From: Pseudogymnoascus destructans
Taxonomy: Eukaryota; Ascomycota; Leotiomycetes; Thelebolales; Thelebolaceae
Direction of reading: 5' to 3'
Assembly: GCF_001641265.1 (NCBI RefSeq)
Contig: NW_020167577.1
Location: forward strand, 1 to 22,639
Length of the DNA: 22,639 nucleotides
Positions 1 to 8,485 of this stretch are shown piece by piece. The position numbers and the translations under genes are program-made. How positions within the stretch are numbered: the first letter of the stretch is position 1; the number at the start of each line of letters is the position of its first letter. The notes beneath the pieces are model-generated. The model searched no databases, was not told the origin of the DNA, and was given only the letters and a program-made list of their open reading frames with translations.

Positions 1-56
1 AACCCTAACCCTAACCCTAACCCTAACCCTAACCCTAACCCTAACCCTAACCCTAA
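1..56. repeat. Telomere repeat tract (AACCCT)n
   Basis: Nine perfect copies of AACCCT plus AA lie at the very start of the window. This is the C-rich strand of a TTAGGG telomere reading 5' to 3' away from a left chromosome end, which is the expected orientation for a true terminus rather than an internal tract. The tract stops abruptly at position 57, where the subtelomeric array begins. Confidence 0.97.
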
Positions 57-58
57 GA

Positions 59-1046
59 CACTCGAGACTGAGCTGTGTGCTGGCGTGAAGAAAGCGTGGA
101 AAAATGTTGGGTGGTTGTTGCGCGAGCTCAGGTTTTGATGGTACCTCACTATAAGATGGTATAGTCTAGGATCCCCAAAGACAGATGACACAAGATGGTG
201 TGCCCCTCTGCCACTCGAGACTGAGCTGTGTGCTGGCGTGAAGAAAGTGTGAAGAAATGTTGGGTGGTTGTTGCGCGAGCTCAGGTTTTGATGGTACCTC
301 ACTATAAGATGGTATAGTCTAGGATCCCCAAAGACAGATCACACAAGATGGTGTGCCCCTCTTGACACTCGAGACTGAGCTGTGTGCTGGCGTGAAGAAA
401 GTGTGAAGAAATGTTGGGTGGTTGTTGCGCGAGCTCAGGTTTTGATGGTACCTCACTATAAGATGGTATAGTCTAGGATCCCCAAAGACAGATCACACAA
501 GATGGTGTGCCCCTCTTGACACTCGAGACTGAGCTGTGTGCTGGCGTGAAGAAAGTGTGAAGAAATGTTGGGTGGTTGTTGCGCGAGCTCAGGTTTTGAT
601 GGTACCTCACTATACGATGGTATAGTCTAGGATCCCCAAAGACAGATCACACAAGATGGTGTGCCCCTCTGCCACTCGAGACTGAGCTGTGTGCTGGCGT
701 GAAGAAAGTGTGAAGAAATGTTGGGTGGTTGTTGCGCGAGCTCAGGTTTTGATGGTACCTCACTATAAGATGGTATAGTCTAGGATCCCCAAAGACAGAT
801 GACACAAGATGGTGTGCCCCTCTGCCACTCGAGACTGAGCTGTGTGCTGGCGTGAAGAAAGTGTGAAGAAATGTTGGGTGGTTGTTGCGCGAGCTCAGGT
901 TTTGATGGTACCTCACTATAAGATGGTATAGTCTAGGATCCCCAAAGACAGATGACACAAGATGGTGTGCCCCTCTGCCACTCGAGACTGAGCTGTGTGC
1001 TGGCGTGAAGAAAGTGTGAAGAAATGCCGGGTGGTTGCCGCGCGAG
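59..1046. repeat. Subtelomeric 153/154-bp tandem array
   Basis: Six full units start at 59, 212, 366, 520, 673 and 826, each opening with CACTCGAGACTGAGC. A seventh partial unit at 979-1046 diverges after GCGCGAG. Unit lengths are 153, 154, 154, 153, 153 and 153. Units are nearly identical but fall into subtypes: units 2 and 3 carry CAGATCAC and end CTCTTGA, units 1, 5 and 6 carry CAGATGAC and end CTCTGC, and unit 4 is a hybrid. The unit touching the telomere and the partial inner unit are the most diverged. This pattern fits unequal exchange at a chromosome end. Confidence 0.95.
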
Positions 1047-1881
1047 AAGGAAAAAATGTGTAAAGGACTAAGTTTGGACTTGACGGTAGAAGTTCTGATA
1101 TAGACTGAGACGAGCCACGCCCGCTAGCTGCGTGGCAACTCACATGACTGACCACCCCATCAAAATTGGGTTGAAAAAAAAAAACGTCGAGATCCGAGGC
1201 CGGGAGGAGCATGGCTGCGTTCGTCTGGGCGAGGGCTACGCAGTTACATGAAAAGGGGGATGGATTTGATGGCATCTCGCTAAGAAAATGGCGATCTCGG
1301 TTAAAAAATGCCCCATCTTCTAACCCTGGTCGGGAGAGGCCATGGCAGTGGTGTGGACATGGGAGTTGCATGTTGGGATTCGTCCTTGCCAGTCTCACCT
1401 GGGTATGTAATTATAAGATAATCGTACGAGTATCAGAACTAGAGTATTGCCTCGAAATATCCCAAGGGCTAGTCTGGTATTCGAGCTATGGGGGTCTATA
1501 AACGCTTCCGATTAATTGGGGGTGATGGGGAGGGGGCAGCCCATGCCCTAAACATAGCAACGATCAATGTTCGGGAGTGTCACAACCAAACGCGGTTAGG
1601 CGAAAACCTTAAAAAGATGTCAACCCTACATCTCGAGTTCGACGTTTAATATACAGCTTATATTGCTGTAATAAGATCATATGTATTGGCGGTATGTGTC
1701 ATCGTCAGTAATTTAATGCAGTTCATATCTCGTCGAGGAGTGTGATTATTATAATCCGTTCCAATTTATTTAAATTGCAGAGAATAATATTTCTCAACTC
1801 ACGACATAATTAATATGGCTCTATGGCTACAGTCTATATTATAAATACATGGCGCTACCAGTCGAACACCCATTCGCTAGT
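1047..1881. other. Subtelomeric spacer without a convincing gene
   Basis: The stretch between the tandem array and the 3' end of TLH1 has an 11-A run near 1170-1182 and no open frame with recognisable similarity. Its only recognisable content is the 58-bp exon-like relic at 1428-1485, listed separately. The segment 1600-1880 is visibly AT-richer than the helicase next to it and presumably includes the 3' UTR and terminator of TLH1, but I see no specific signal. Confidence 0.6.
1428..1485 (-). pseudogene. Isolated exon-like relic of a TET/JBP-like oxygenase
   Basis: On the minus strand this 58-bp block is preceded by CCATAG (acceptor-like) and followed by GTACG (donor-like), so it looks like one internal exon. 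It matches 17684-17741 at all but six of 58 positions, with identical length. In the frame used by the longer copy it reads without stops and includes the peptide SRQYSSSDT. The next oxygenase exon (the FEGGEL region) is not found beside it. I infer a stray fragment of the same oxygenase family. The homology is certain; the exon interpretation is an inference. Confidence 0.55.
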
Positions 1882-4800
1882 TTAATATGCCTCGAACTCG
1901 AGCAGCGCTGCTGCTGCGATCTTTACCCCCCAGATGCCCTTCCCACCTGCAAACTCGGCCACCTGCCCACACCATGACAGGAACACATCCACGTCATTGA
2001 ACGCCCCTGCTGCCCCTGCCCTCACTGCCTGCTCACCGAACCTCTCCTGCAGCCACTGTTCGCCCCCAGTCTTGTGGAACACGCCGTAGCAGAGCGGCAT
2101 CACGATGTCTGCGTACCTGCACTGCTCGAGGCCACTGGCCGGGTCTGCACGTTGACAGACCGACTGTGGGTTGTAGCACCAGTAGCACGCCGCGAAAGCT
2201 GAGATCCATGGCCCGCGGCCCTGCCCCCTCCTTCTGGCCTGGTCGCGCGCCCTGAAGAAGTCGAACCGCTGGTGGCACTTGGTGAACTGGTGGTCCCACT
2301 GCTCCCCGAGCCCTCGACAGAGCAGGCACGTCCCCTTCACGGTGAGGAGGTCCTCCTTGTAGCGGCTGAGCTCGAGGTATGCCAAACGCCGCTTCTCGTG
2401 GATGGCTGCACTCCCTGTGTGCGGCATTGCCTCTGTGGCATCGTCACGGGGCACGTGTGATGGGCTGGGGCCACTGCTGCAGACATCGCACGCCACATCA
2501 TCCCTGGTGCCATCGCACTGCCGAAGCTCTGATGCCTCATCGAGGTGCGCACTCAGACACGTGCGCCTGCACTCCCGGCCTTCGAGGTAGCGGTAGAGTG
2601 CCCTCGTCTCGACATCCATACCGGCGTTGCCCGCCTGCGACTGCCACTTGTGCGGCAGGAGCACGGCTGCGTATGCCTCCCTCCCATCACGCCCAGCCCG
2701 ACCGGACTCCTGCGCAAAGTCGACGAGGGAGCGTGGCTCGTCCAGGTGCATGACGAGCCGGACATGTGGGTAGTCGAAGCCGGCGCTAAGGGCCGACGTC
2801 GCCACAATGTATGGCAGCTCGGGTGTTGTGAGCCACGTCCTGAGCAGCTCCTGCTTCTCCTCTGCCGTGCCGGCCATCGCGGTGTAGACCGGGCAGCGGA
2901 GCAGGCTGCCCAGGTCCTGTGCCTCCTCCCGTGTCCGCACGTAGAGTATGATCTTGTCTCGGGTCTGGTCGAGCAGCCCGCTCGCCCGCCACGCGTCCCT
3001 GGCCCTCCGCGCGCCCTCTTCTAGCAGGCTCCCCTGCCCTGTGGCCCGCTGCACGAGGTACGAGAGGTTCCGCCTGTTCGTTGAGGCCCGCACGACCTTT
3101 GGCTTCACGAGGTTGTTCTGCCTCTCGAACGCGGCCTGTAGCATTGGCGGCAGGGTGGCCGTCAGGTAGACGAACTGCGTGCGCACGCTGCGGATGAGGG
3201 CGAGGTCGGCCATGGCGTGACGGTACTCGGACGCCGTGATTGTGAGGTGCGCCTCGTCTATCACGACGCGGCCGAGCTGCTGCGTCGCGGCCAGCCTGTG
3301 CGCATACGCCCGGAACTGAGACGTGCTCGCGGCCTCGACCGTGACGAACACCAGCGGTGCGTCCCGCTCCTCGCCCGGGGCCCACACGAGGTGGTCTATC
3401 CCGAGCTCCTGCACACGCCGCAGCAGGTCGCCACGCAGGGACACGAGCGGCAGCACGAGGATCGTCACGCCCGCATCAGGCAGGACACAGGGCAGCATGA
3501 ACAGCAGGCTCTTCCCCTCGCCGGTGCCCAGGATGACGACGACCTGCTCCGTCCATGACATGACGACCGTCATCGCCCGCTCCTGTGCGGCCGACTTCCA
3601 CTGCAGCTTGTCGTCGTGGTAGAGCCCCCTCGCGCACTTCAGCAGGGCTGCAGCAGACCACCTCTTCCGCGGCCGGTGCACGCCCACGGCAATCCTCTTC
3701 AGCATCCGCGGCCTGTCGGACCCTGCCACCTCTGCCGCCTCGCGCTTCCTCTTCCCTGCTGCTGCGACCGCATCCCCGAGCACCGTGTCGAGATCCCACA
3801 GCCCCCTCCACAGGGATGACGCGCGCAGGTTCCGACGGATGAGGCCATCCCACACATTCCCAAAGTTCGCGTTCAGCTGGTTCGCGTAGCTGCGGTTCAC
3901 CACCCGCGTGCTGTGGTTCCGCTGCCTCGTCATGGTCCGGATGTCATCCTCCATCTCCTCTGCATCCTCATCGTCGTCGTCGGCCCCGATGCCCTCGAAG
4001 CACGCAAGGTCGCCCGCAAACTTGGTCTTCACAATGTTGACCGTCATCTGGCGCCAGTTGGCGATGTGCAGCCGTGGCACCTTGGCCCGCACGCACGCCT
4101 GCTCCATGCACCGCGTCAGCCGGTTGTCGGCCCACACGGCCCCGTCCTTCCACCACAGGTACGCGGACATGATTGCGCGTGGGGAGGACTGGCGCAGGAA
4201 GGCCTGGCGGAGCGGCACGACGTAGACGAGGTAGTCCAGCAGGAGGTCTCCGATGGCGGCTGGCAGGAAGCGGATGTTGTCCTTGAACCTGCCCGTCTGC
4301 TGCTGGCCCTTGTGGTAGGTGGTGTGCAGCATCACGAGCCCGTGCTTGAGGTAGACGCTACGCCTCCGCTGCGTGTTGCGCCAGGTGAGGGAGAACAGCT
4401 CGCTCTCGCGCAGCGGCTGGCCCGAGGCCATGTGGATGAGGACGAGGAGCCGCTTGAGGAACTCGTCAGCGACGGCCTCGTACTGGTCGATGGCCTTCTG
4501 TCGCCACATGACCCTCGTGACCCCTGCATCAGCCTCTCCATCCTCTCCATCCTCAGCAGTAGGTGCAGCAGTGGTGTCGAGGAATGACGCTCGGAGTGAC
4601 TGCGACTCCCGTATGACATTGCGCAGTGAGCCCGCGAGCGGCTTCAGCAGTGCCGCGTTCTCCCGGTGCTCGCCAAAGTGCCAGCTAAAGTTGTCGGCGT
4701 CGAGGTTGTCCTTGAGTGCCCACGCGCGCATCCGTGGCAGGCCCGCTGCGCCAAACATGAGCTCGCCGTGCAGCAGATGCTGCGCCTGCCTGAACTCCGA

Positions 4801-6342
4801 CAGCAGCAGCTGCTGCACCTCGTCCATGTTCAGGTCGACGTCCCTGTAGGTGAGGATCTGCTCGTCCTCGTCCCAGTGCGCCTGGTGCGAGCCCACTCCG
4901 TCCTTCGACACCGCGAACAGCAGCAGGCGCCAGCCCAGTATCTCGCCCATGGGCGTCTCCGTGTCCGGCCGCAGGTACTGCTCGCAGATGCTGTTGATGT
5001 GCTCGAGCGTGCTGCCGGCGCCCGACCTCTCGAGGTATGCGGCCGTGCTGAAGATGAGCAGCTGCACAGCCCAGATCAGGCCGGACAGGCAGCTGTTGAA
5101 GTTGCCCGGCTCCTTCCACGACTTGGTGCGTGGCTTGACGCTCAGCATCGCGCAGAAGCTGAGGAGCGGCGAGCTGAAGCGGTCGCCGCCGAACTCGTGG
5201 CAGACGAGGGCCATGCAGAGGGATCGGAGGGCGTCGTTCAGCGCTAAGCGGTCTCCGTCGGCAGCGCACTCCAGGGCGGCCTCCCAAGCTGTCGTCTGCT
5301 CGTCCGTCAGCCGGATCCGGTCCTCGGGGCGCCTGCCCTGGTCCGCGCTCAGAGGTGGCGTGAAGTGGCTGCCGCAGTAGGCGACGCGGTAGCAGTACGC
5401 CATGAACTGCTTCCAGTACCCAAAGTTTGTGCGCAGTGTGGATGGCTCCTTCTTGGGGTCGAAGCCGCGCACCCTGCCTGCCCTGCAACTGGCTGGTGCC
5501 GATGAGGTAGGGGCGCCATGGAAGCGGCTCAGCGCGAGCTGCCTCGGCCACGTCAGCATGCAGTCCGGCCCGTCGAAGCACCAGCCGTGCACCTCAGCGA
5601 GGATCTCGTCCATGACCTCGAGCATCAGGAACAGCTCGGGCTCTCCCTCATCTGCGCTCTTCGGCAGCGCAAAGGAGGCGTGCATCTCGTCCTTCTCTAG
5701 GCCCCGCACGTGGTTCTCGATGCCAGTCCGCCTCAGCCACGGGACCGCAGCCGAGGGGTGGCTGTCGAAGCCGTGCACCTTGTTGCCCTCCGTCTTGATG
5801 TCGTCCGCTACCATGGTCGCGTCCGCGTCGGCCAGGTCGAAGAAGGCCTGCTCCTGCGGCTCGAGGGCGATGGCGGCAGTAGCTGCGTCCCCTTCCGCCC
5901 TGTCGTCGTCTGTAACCACAAAGTACCGGACATGCTCGGTCTTTGCGAAGAAGGTCTGCACCGTGCATCTCTGCCACGCGCCACCCTCACTCTGCTGCGA
6001 CGGCTTCTGCCCGTGCTCCCGGGACACGTGCGCCCTGATGGCCGGCCCGGACCGGGTCAGGGTCGGCCGGCCGTCGTCGCAGAGGATGCAGGAGAATGCC
6101 GGATGGCGGCGCAGTCCCTCGATGGCGATGCAGGGCTGGTCTGGCAGGGCGACCTGTCCCGGGGGCCGCAGCTCATGCGTCGCGAAGAGGTCGAGCAGGG
6201 TGCGCAGCTCCGGCCCCTTGAGGTCGTGGGGTGGGTGCCTCAGGTGCCACTCCTGGCTGGCGCGCGCGGGCATGAGGCAGGTCCCGCAGTCGCGGCAGAG
6301 CAGCACCCCGTGAGTTGCGAGGTAGGAGAAGCTGGCCGCCAT
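1882..6342 (-). CDS. Telomere-linked RecQ-type helicase with tyrosine-recombinase-like and OrsD zinc-finger regions (TLH1)
   Basis: The open frame extends upstream to about 6516, but the first in-frame ATG is at 6342 with a good context (A at -3, G at +4), giving 1486 aa without introns. The N-terminus has two Cys2-His2 fingers (C16, C19, H33, H36; C85, C88, H105, H110) as in OrsD/DUF3505 proteins. A middle segment carries a tyrosine-recombinase-like pattern (R645, K678, R764, H810, Y819). An SF2 helicase core follows: Walker A GTGEGKS (939-945), DEAH (1029-1032), motif VI QESGRAGRDGR (from 1211). Next come a RecQ-type zinc region (C1258, C1262, C1276, C1285, C1288) and two Cys-rich knuckles near the C-terminus. 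Such helicases are typical of fungal chromosome ends, where they are thought to act in the nucleus on telomeric DNA. The gene is GC-rich, unlike everything to its right, and runs toward the telomere. All helicase motifs look intact. The recombinase assignment is inferred from motifs and from comparison with TLH2. Confidence 0.9.
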   Translation of the reverse strand: MAASFSYLATHGVLLCRDCGTCLMPARASQEWHLRHPPHDLKGPELRTLLDLFATHELRPPGQVALPDQPCIAIEGLRRHPAFSCILCDDGRPTLTRSGPAIRAHVSREHGQKPSQQSEGGAWQRCTVQTFFAKTEHVRYFVVTDDDRAEGDAATAAIALEPQEQAFFDLADADATMVADDIKTEGNKVHGFDSHPSAAVPWLRRTGIENHVRGLEKDEMHASFALPKSADEGEPELFLMLEVMDEILAEVHGWCFDGPDCMLTWPRQLALSRFHGAPTSSAPASCRAGRVRGFDPKKEPSTLRTNFGYWKQFMAYCYRVAYCGSHFTPPLSADQGRRPEDRIRLTDEQTTAWEAALECAADGDRLALNDALRSLCMALVCHEFGGDRFSSPLLSFCAMLSVKPRTKSWKEPGNFNSCLSGLIWAVQLLIFSTAAYLERSGAGSTLEHINSICEQYLRPDTETPMGEILGWRLLLFAVSKDGVGSHQAHWDEDEQILTYRDVDLNMDEVQQLLLSEFRQAQHLLHGELMFGAAGLPRMRAWALKDNLDADNFSWHFGEHRENAALLKPLAGSLRNVIRESQSLRASFLDTTAAPTAEDGEDGEADAGVTRVMWRQKAIDQYEAVADEFLKRLLVLIHMASGQPLRESELFSLTWRNTQRRRSVYLKHGLVMLHTTYHKGQQQTGRFKDNIRFLPAAIGDLLLDYLVYVVPLRQAFLRQSSPRAIMSAYLWWKDGAVWADNRLTRCMEQACVRAKVPRLHIANWRQMTVNIVKTKFAGDLACFEGIGADDDDEDAEEMEDDIRTMTRQRNHSTRVVNRSYANQLNANFGNVWDGLIRRNLRASSLWRGLWDLDTVLGDAVAAAGKRKREAAEVAGSDRPRMLKRIAVGVHRPRKRWSAAALLKCARGLYHDDKLQWKSAAQERAMTVVMSWTEQVVVILGTGEGKSLLFMLPCVLPDAGVTILVLPLVSLRGDLLRRVQELGIDHLVWAPGEERDAPLVFVTVEAASTSQFRAYAHRLAATQQLGRVVIDEAHLTITASEYRHAMADLALIRSVRTQFVYLTATLPPMLQAAFERQNNLVKPKVVRASTNRRNLSYLVQRATGQGSLLEEGARRARDAWRASGLLDQTRDKIILYVRTREEAQDLGSLLRCPVYTAMAGTAEEKQELLRTWLTTPELPYIVATSALSAGFDYPHVRLVMHLDEPRSLVDFAQESGRAGRDGREAYAAVLLPHKWQSQAGNAGMDVETRALYRYLEGRECRRTCLSAHLDEASELRQCDGTRDDVACDVCSSGPSPSHVPRDDATEAMPHTGSAAIHEKRRLAYLELSRYKEDLLTVKGTCLLCRGLGEQWDHQFTKCHQRFDFFRARDQARRRGQGRGPWISAFAACYWCYNPQSVCQRADPASGLEQCRYADIVMPLCYGVFHKTGGEQWLQERFGEQAVRAGAAGAFNDVDVFLSWCGQVAEFAGGKGIWGVKIAAAALLEFEAY

Positions 6343-6547
6343 CCTTCCCTTGCGCGAGCGGTGTGTGTGCGCTATTCGCCCTTCGTTGCATGCTCTGTAT
6401 GCGTGCTTGATGCGCCTGCGCCGTCCCGGGGGTCTCCCAATTTGCTGCACAATAATCGCTCCACAATGGCCCGTGCGCGCGCGAGCGACAGGGGTCGCTC
6501 GCGTGGGGATTCCCAATTTGCACTACAGATACGGCCGCTTCTAGGGG
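6343..6547. promoter_or_regulatory. TLH1 upstream region with GC-rich hairpin
   Basis: This is the only sequence between the TLH1 start codon and the truncated hAT fragment, so it should hold the 5' UTR and promoter if TLH1 is expressed. It contains an inverted repeat with nine-base perfect arms, GCGAGCGAC at 6481-6489 and GTCGCTCGC at 6494-6502, separated by four bases. The word TCCCAATTTGC occurs twice, around 6435 and 6511. No TATA-like box stands out. Promoter function is an inference from position only. Confidence 0.4.
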
Positions 6548-7861
6548 TAGGTCTCTGACAAACTGGAGCGAGAGTTTGATGTTTTCTACGACCCTCTTCC
6601 TCACTGGCTTCGCTGTACCGGCCATATCATAAACCTGGCCGTGATGGAATTTCTCATAGGAAAACGGCCGCGGACGACAGGCTCCTATGGTGGGCCGTCC
6701 GAAGAGGAGATTGAGGAATGGAGAAAGCGAGGGGCGATAGGAAAGCTTCATAATATCGTGGTCTATATCACTTGGACCCCCCAGAGGCTTCAAACGTTTA
6801 CTGTTCTCACCGACGGCCTCAGGCTACGGCGTGACAATGACACTCGTTGGAATTCATGGTACCAAATGGTTGAAAGGCCTCTCAGGCCTAAAGTCAGGCA
6901 AGCTATCACCGTATTTTGCGCACAAGAGCCTGCTCTACAAGAGGATGCCCTGACTCCGTCTGATTGGGTAACTTTGGCTGAGATTCACAAATTTCTGGAA
7001 CCATTCCACGACGCAACAATGGCCAACGAGGGCGTTCAAAATTCCATCGCCGACGTTCTTCCCACCATGGATTATCTCCTACACCACATCGAGGCCGCCA
7101 GGGAGGCCACCACCATCCCCCACTTGGCTACGATGATGGAGACTGCTTGGGCCAAACTGGCCGACTACTATGAATTGACAGAAGACTCTCCAGTCTATTC
7201 AGCAGCCACAGTCTTAAACCCTTCTTTCAAGTGGGCATACATGGAGAAGACTTGGGAAGACAAGACGGAATGGATTGAGAGAGCTAAATCTCGGGTAGGG
7301 CAGCTGTGGAGGCAATCGTACAAATCAACTTCTTCCTTGCCGGTTCTTCGACCAGGCTCAGCAGAGGAGCCAACTACGAGGCGGCTAAATGGGTACAAAA
7401 TGTGGATGAATGAGCAGAAGGCGACGATTTTCAACACAGACGATGACGAGTACGAAGTGTACTGCCGTGAGCCTGTTGTGATGACACCAGACCCGCTGAA
7501 ATGGTGGCTGGAGGTGGCCCAGCGAAAACGATTCCCTAGCTTGTCATTGATGGCCATTGACATTCTTTCTATTGCAGCCATGTCTTCTGGGACAGAGCGA
7601 CTCTTCTCGAAATCAAAACTTACGGTAACCAATCAGCGAGGAGCTATGGACGCTGAAACTTTAAATCTCGTAGAATGTCTACGTTCCTGGGACAGCAGCG
7701 CCTTGATAGTCCCATCAGATGTGAGTTTTCTGCTTCGTGAGGACTACCGTCAGCTAATTGCAGAGTCCAGTGTCGCTATGTCGATGCGGCTGCTGGGTTC
7801 AACCACTCTGATGCATTGGGGCGCGATGAGAGCGGTGGGGGATCAGACACAGTGGAGATGA
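6548..7861 (+). pseudogene. hAT transposase, 5'-truncated
   Basis: hAT similarity starts at about 6548, with in-frame stops just before it, and runs to the TGA at 7859-7861. The first ATG in frame is 6644, but similarity begins upstream of it with the YDP...RCTGHIINLAV block typical of hAT transposases. The remainder has KLHNIVVYI, the DNDTRWNSWYQM block, and a complete C-terminal dimerisation region (WWLEVAQRKRFPSLSLMAID, then SSGTERLFSKSKLTV with the catalytic Glu). The BED zinc finger and the two catalytic Asp residues of the RNase H-like fold are absent, so it cannot be an active transposase. The break lies about 200 bp from the TLH1 start codon, which suggests a rearrangement joined the helicase block to an existing hAT copy. 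No internal frameshift is seen. Confidence 0.85.
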
Positions 7862-7930
7862 CATAGGGGAGCTTGGAGGTAGAATCGTAGATAGCAAAGG
7901 CTACAAGTCATATGTTGTGATTTAGACTAA

Positions 7931-8149
7931 TAGTCCAGACTGCAGTCCAGACTGCAGTCTGGTCTGATGATGACGGACGGACCAACAGTCCAGTCTGGCA
8001 AAGACGGACCGGACCGTCCGTCTGGTCTGACGATAACGAACAGACCAACAGTCCAGTCTGCCCATGACAGACTGACGACTAGTCCAGTCTGACCATGACG
8101 GACCGACTAACAGTCCAGTCTGAGGTTTCCAGACTGACTGTTTGGACTA
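7931..8149. repeat. hAT subterminal repeat cluster and likely 3' end
   Basis: Downstream of the truncated hAT gene are many copies of one 11-base motif. AGTCCAGTCTG lies at 7987-7997, 8050-8060, 8081-8091 and 8112-8122; AGTCCAGACTG lies at 7932-7942 and 7944-7954. Both strands are used, and 7947-7962 is a perfect 16-bp palindrome (CCAGACTGCAGTCTGG). The right edge ends ...TTTGGACTA, whose reverse complement TAGTCCAAACAGTCAG resembles both a hAT-type terminus and the internal motif. Clustered subterminal repeats are known transposase-binding sites in hAT elements. The exact end and any target duplication are not established. Confidence 0.6.
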
Positions 8150-8485
8150 TTAGGAGCGCTGACTTACAGTGAGTTTGTAGCAAGGATGTTGTAGAAAGAG
8201 TAAAGAAAGAGGTAGAGGTTGAAAGGTATGTGTTTTATTTGAAGGTATGCATTGTAGTGTTGTTTAGAACAGTAATTATTTGCAGGTGAATATTCCTTGA
8301 CGAATATAATTGTTTGCAACTTTAAAAAAACAACAACCTTACAACCAACCACCTTCCTTGGTTACGTTCCGATCTACACATTCTTCTTCTCTTTTGCGCT
8401 TTACCTCTTTACTAGGACCTCAAGTTTATTATCTTGATTCTACAGTCAGAACTTCTGATGATCTTCTGCTAATCACGTGTTTAGC
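8150..8485. other. Leader region of the second hAT-like element
   Basis: No gene is evident. The stretch is AT-rich on the left and pyrimidine-rich from about 8330 to 8410, as in many fungal promoters and 5' leaders. Near its right end are two 10-base words, TCTGATGATC at 8454-8463 and TCTGCTAATC at 8465-8474. They match the motif that recurs in the introns and 3' flank of the two following genes, so I take this as the 5' non-coding part of that element. No terminal inverted repeat could be recognised. Confidence 0.4.

Noticed and set aside
647..958. Minus-strand open frame of two 51-residue repeats within the subtelomeric array
   Set aside because: It stays open only because 153 is a multiple of three and breaks at the 154-bp units; there is no start context or known similarity.
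1211..1501. Plus-strand 96-aa open frame in the subtelomeric spacer
   Set aside because: It runs antisense across the exon-like relic, has no recognisable domain, and is short enough to arise by chance.
2272..6313. Many long open frames antisense to or overlapping TLH1, up to about 300 codons
   Set aside because: They are shadows of a GC-rich coding frame; their translations are Arg/Pro/Ala-rich with no domain signature.
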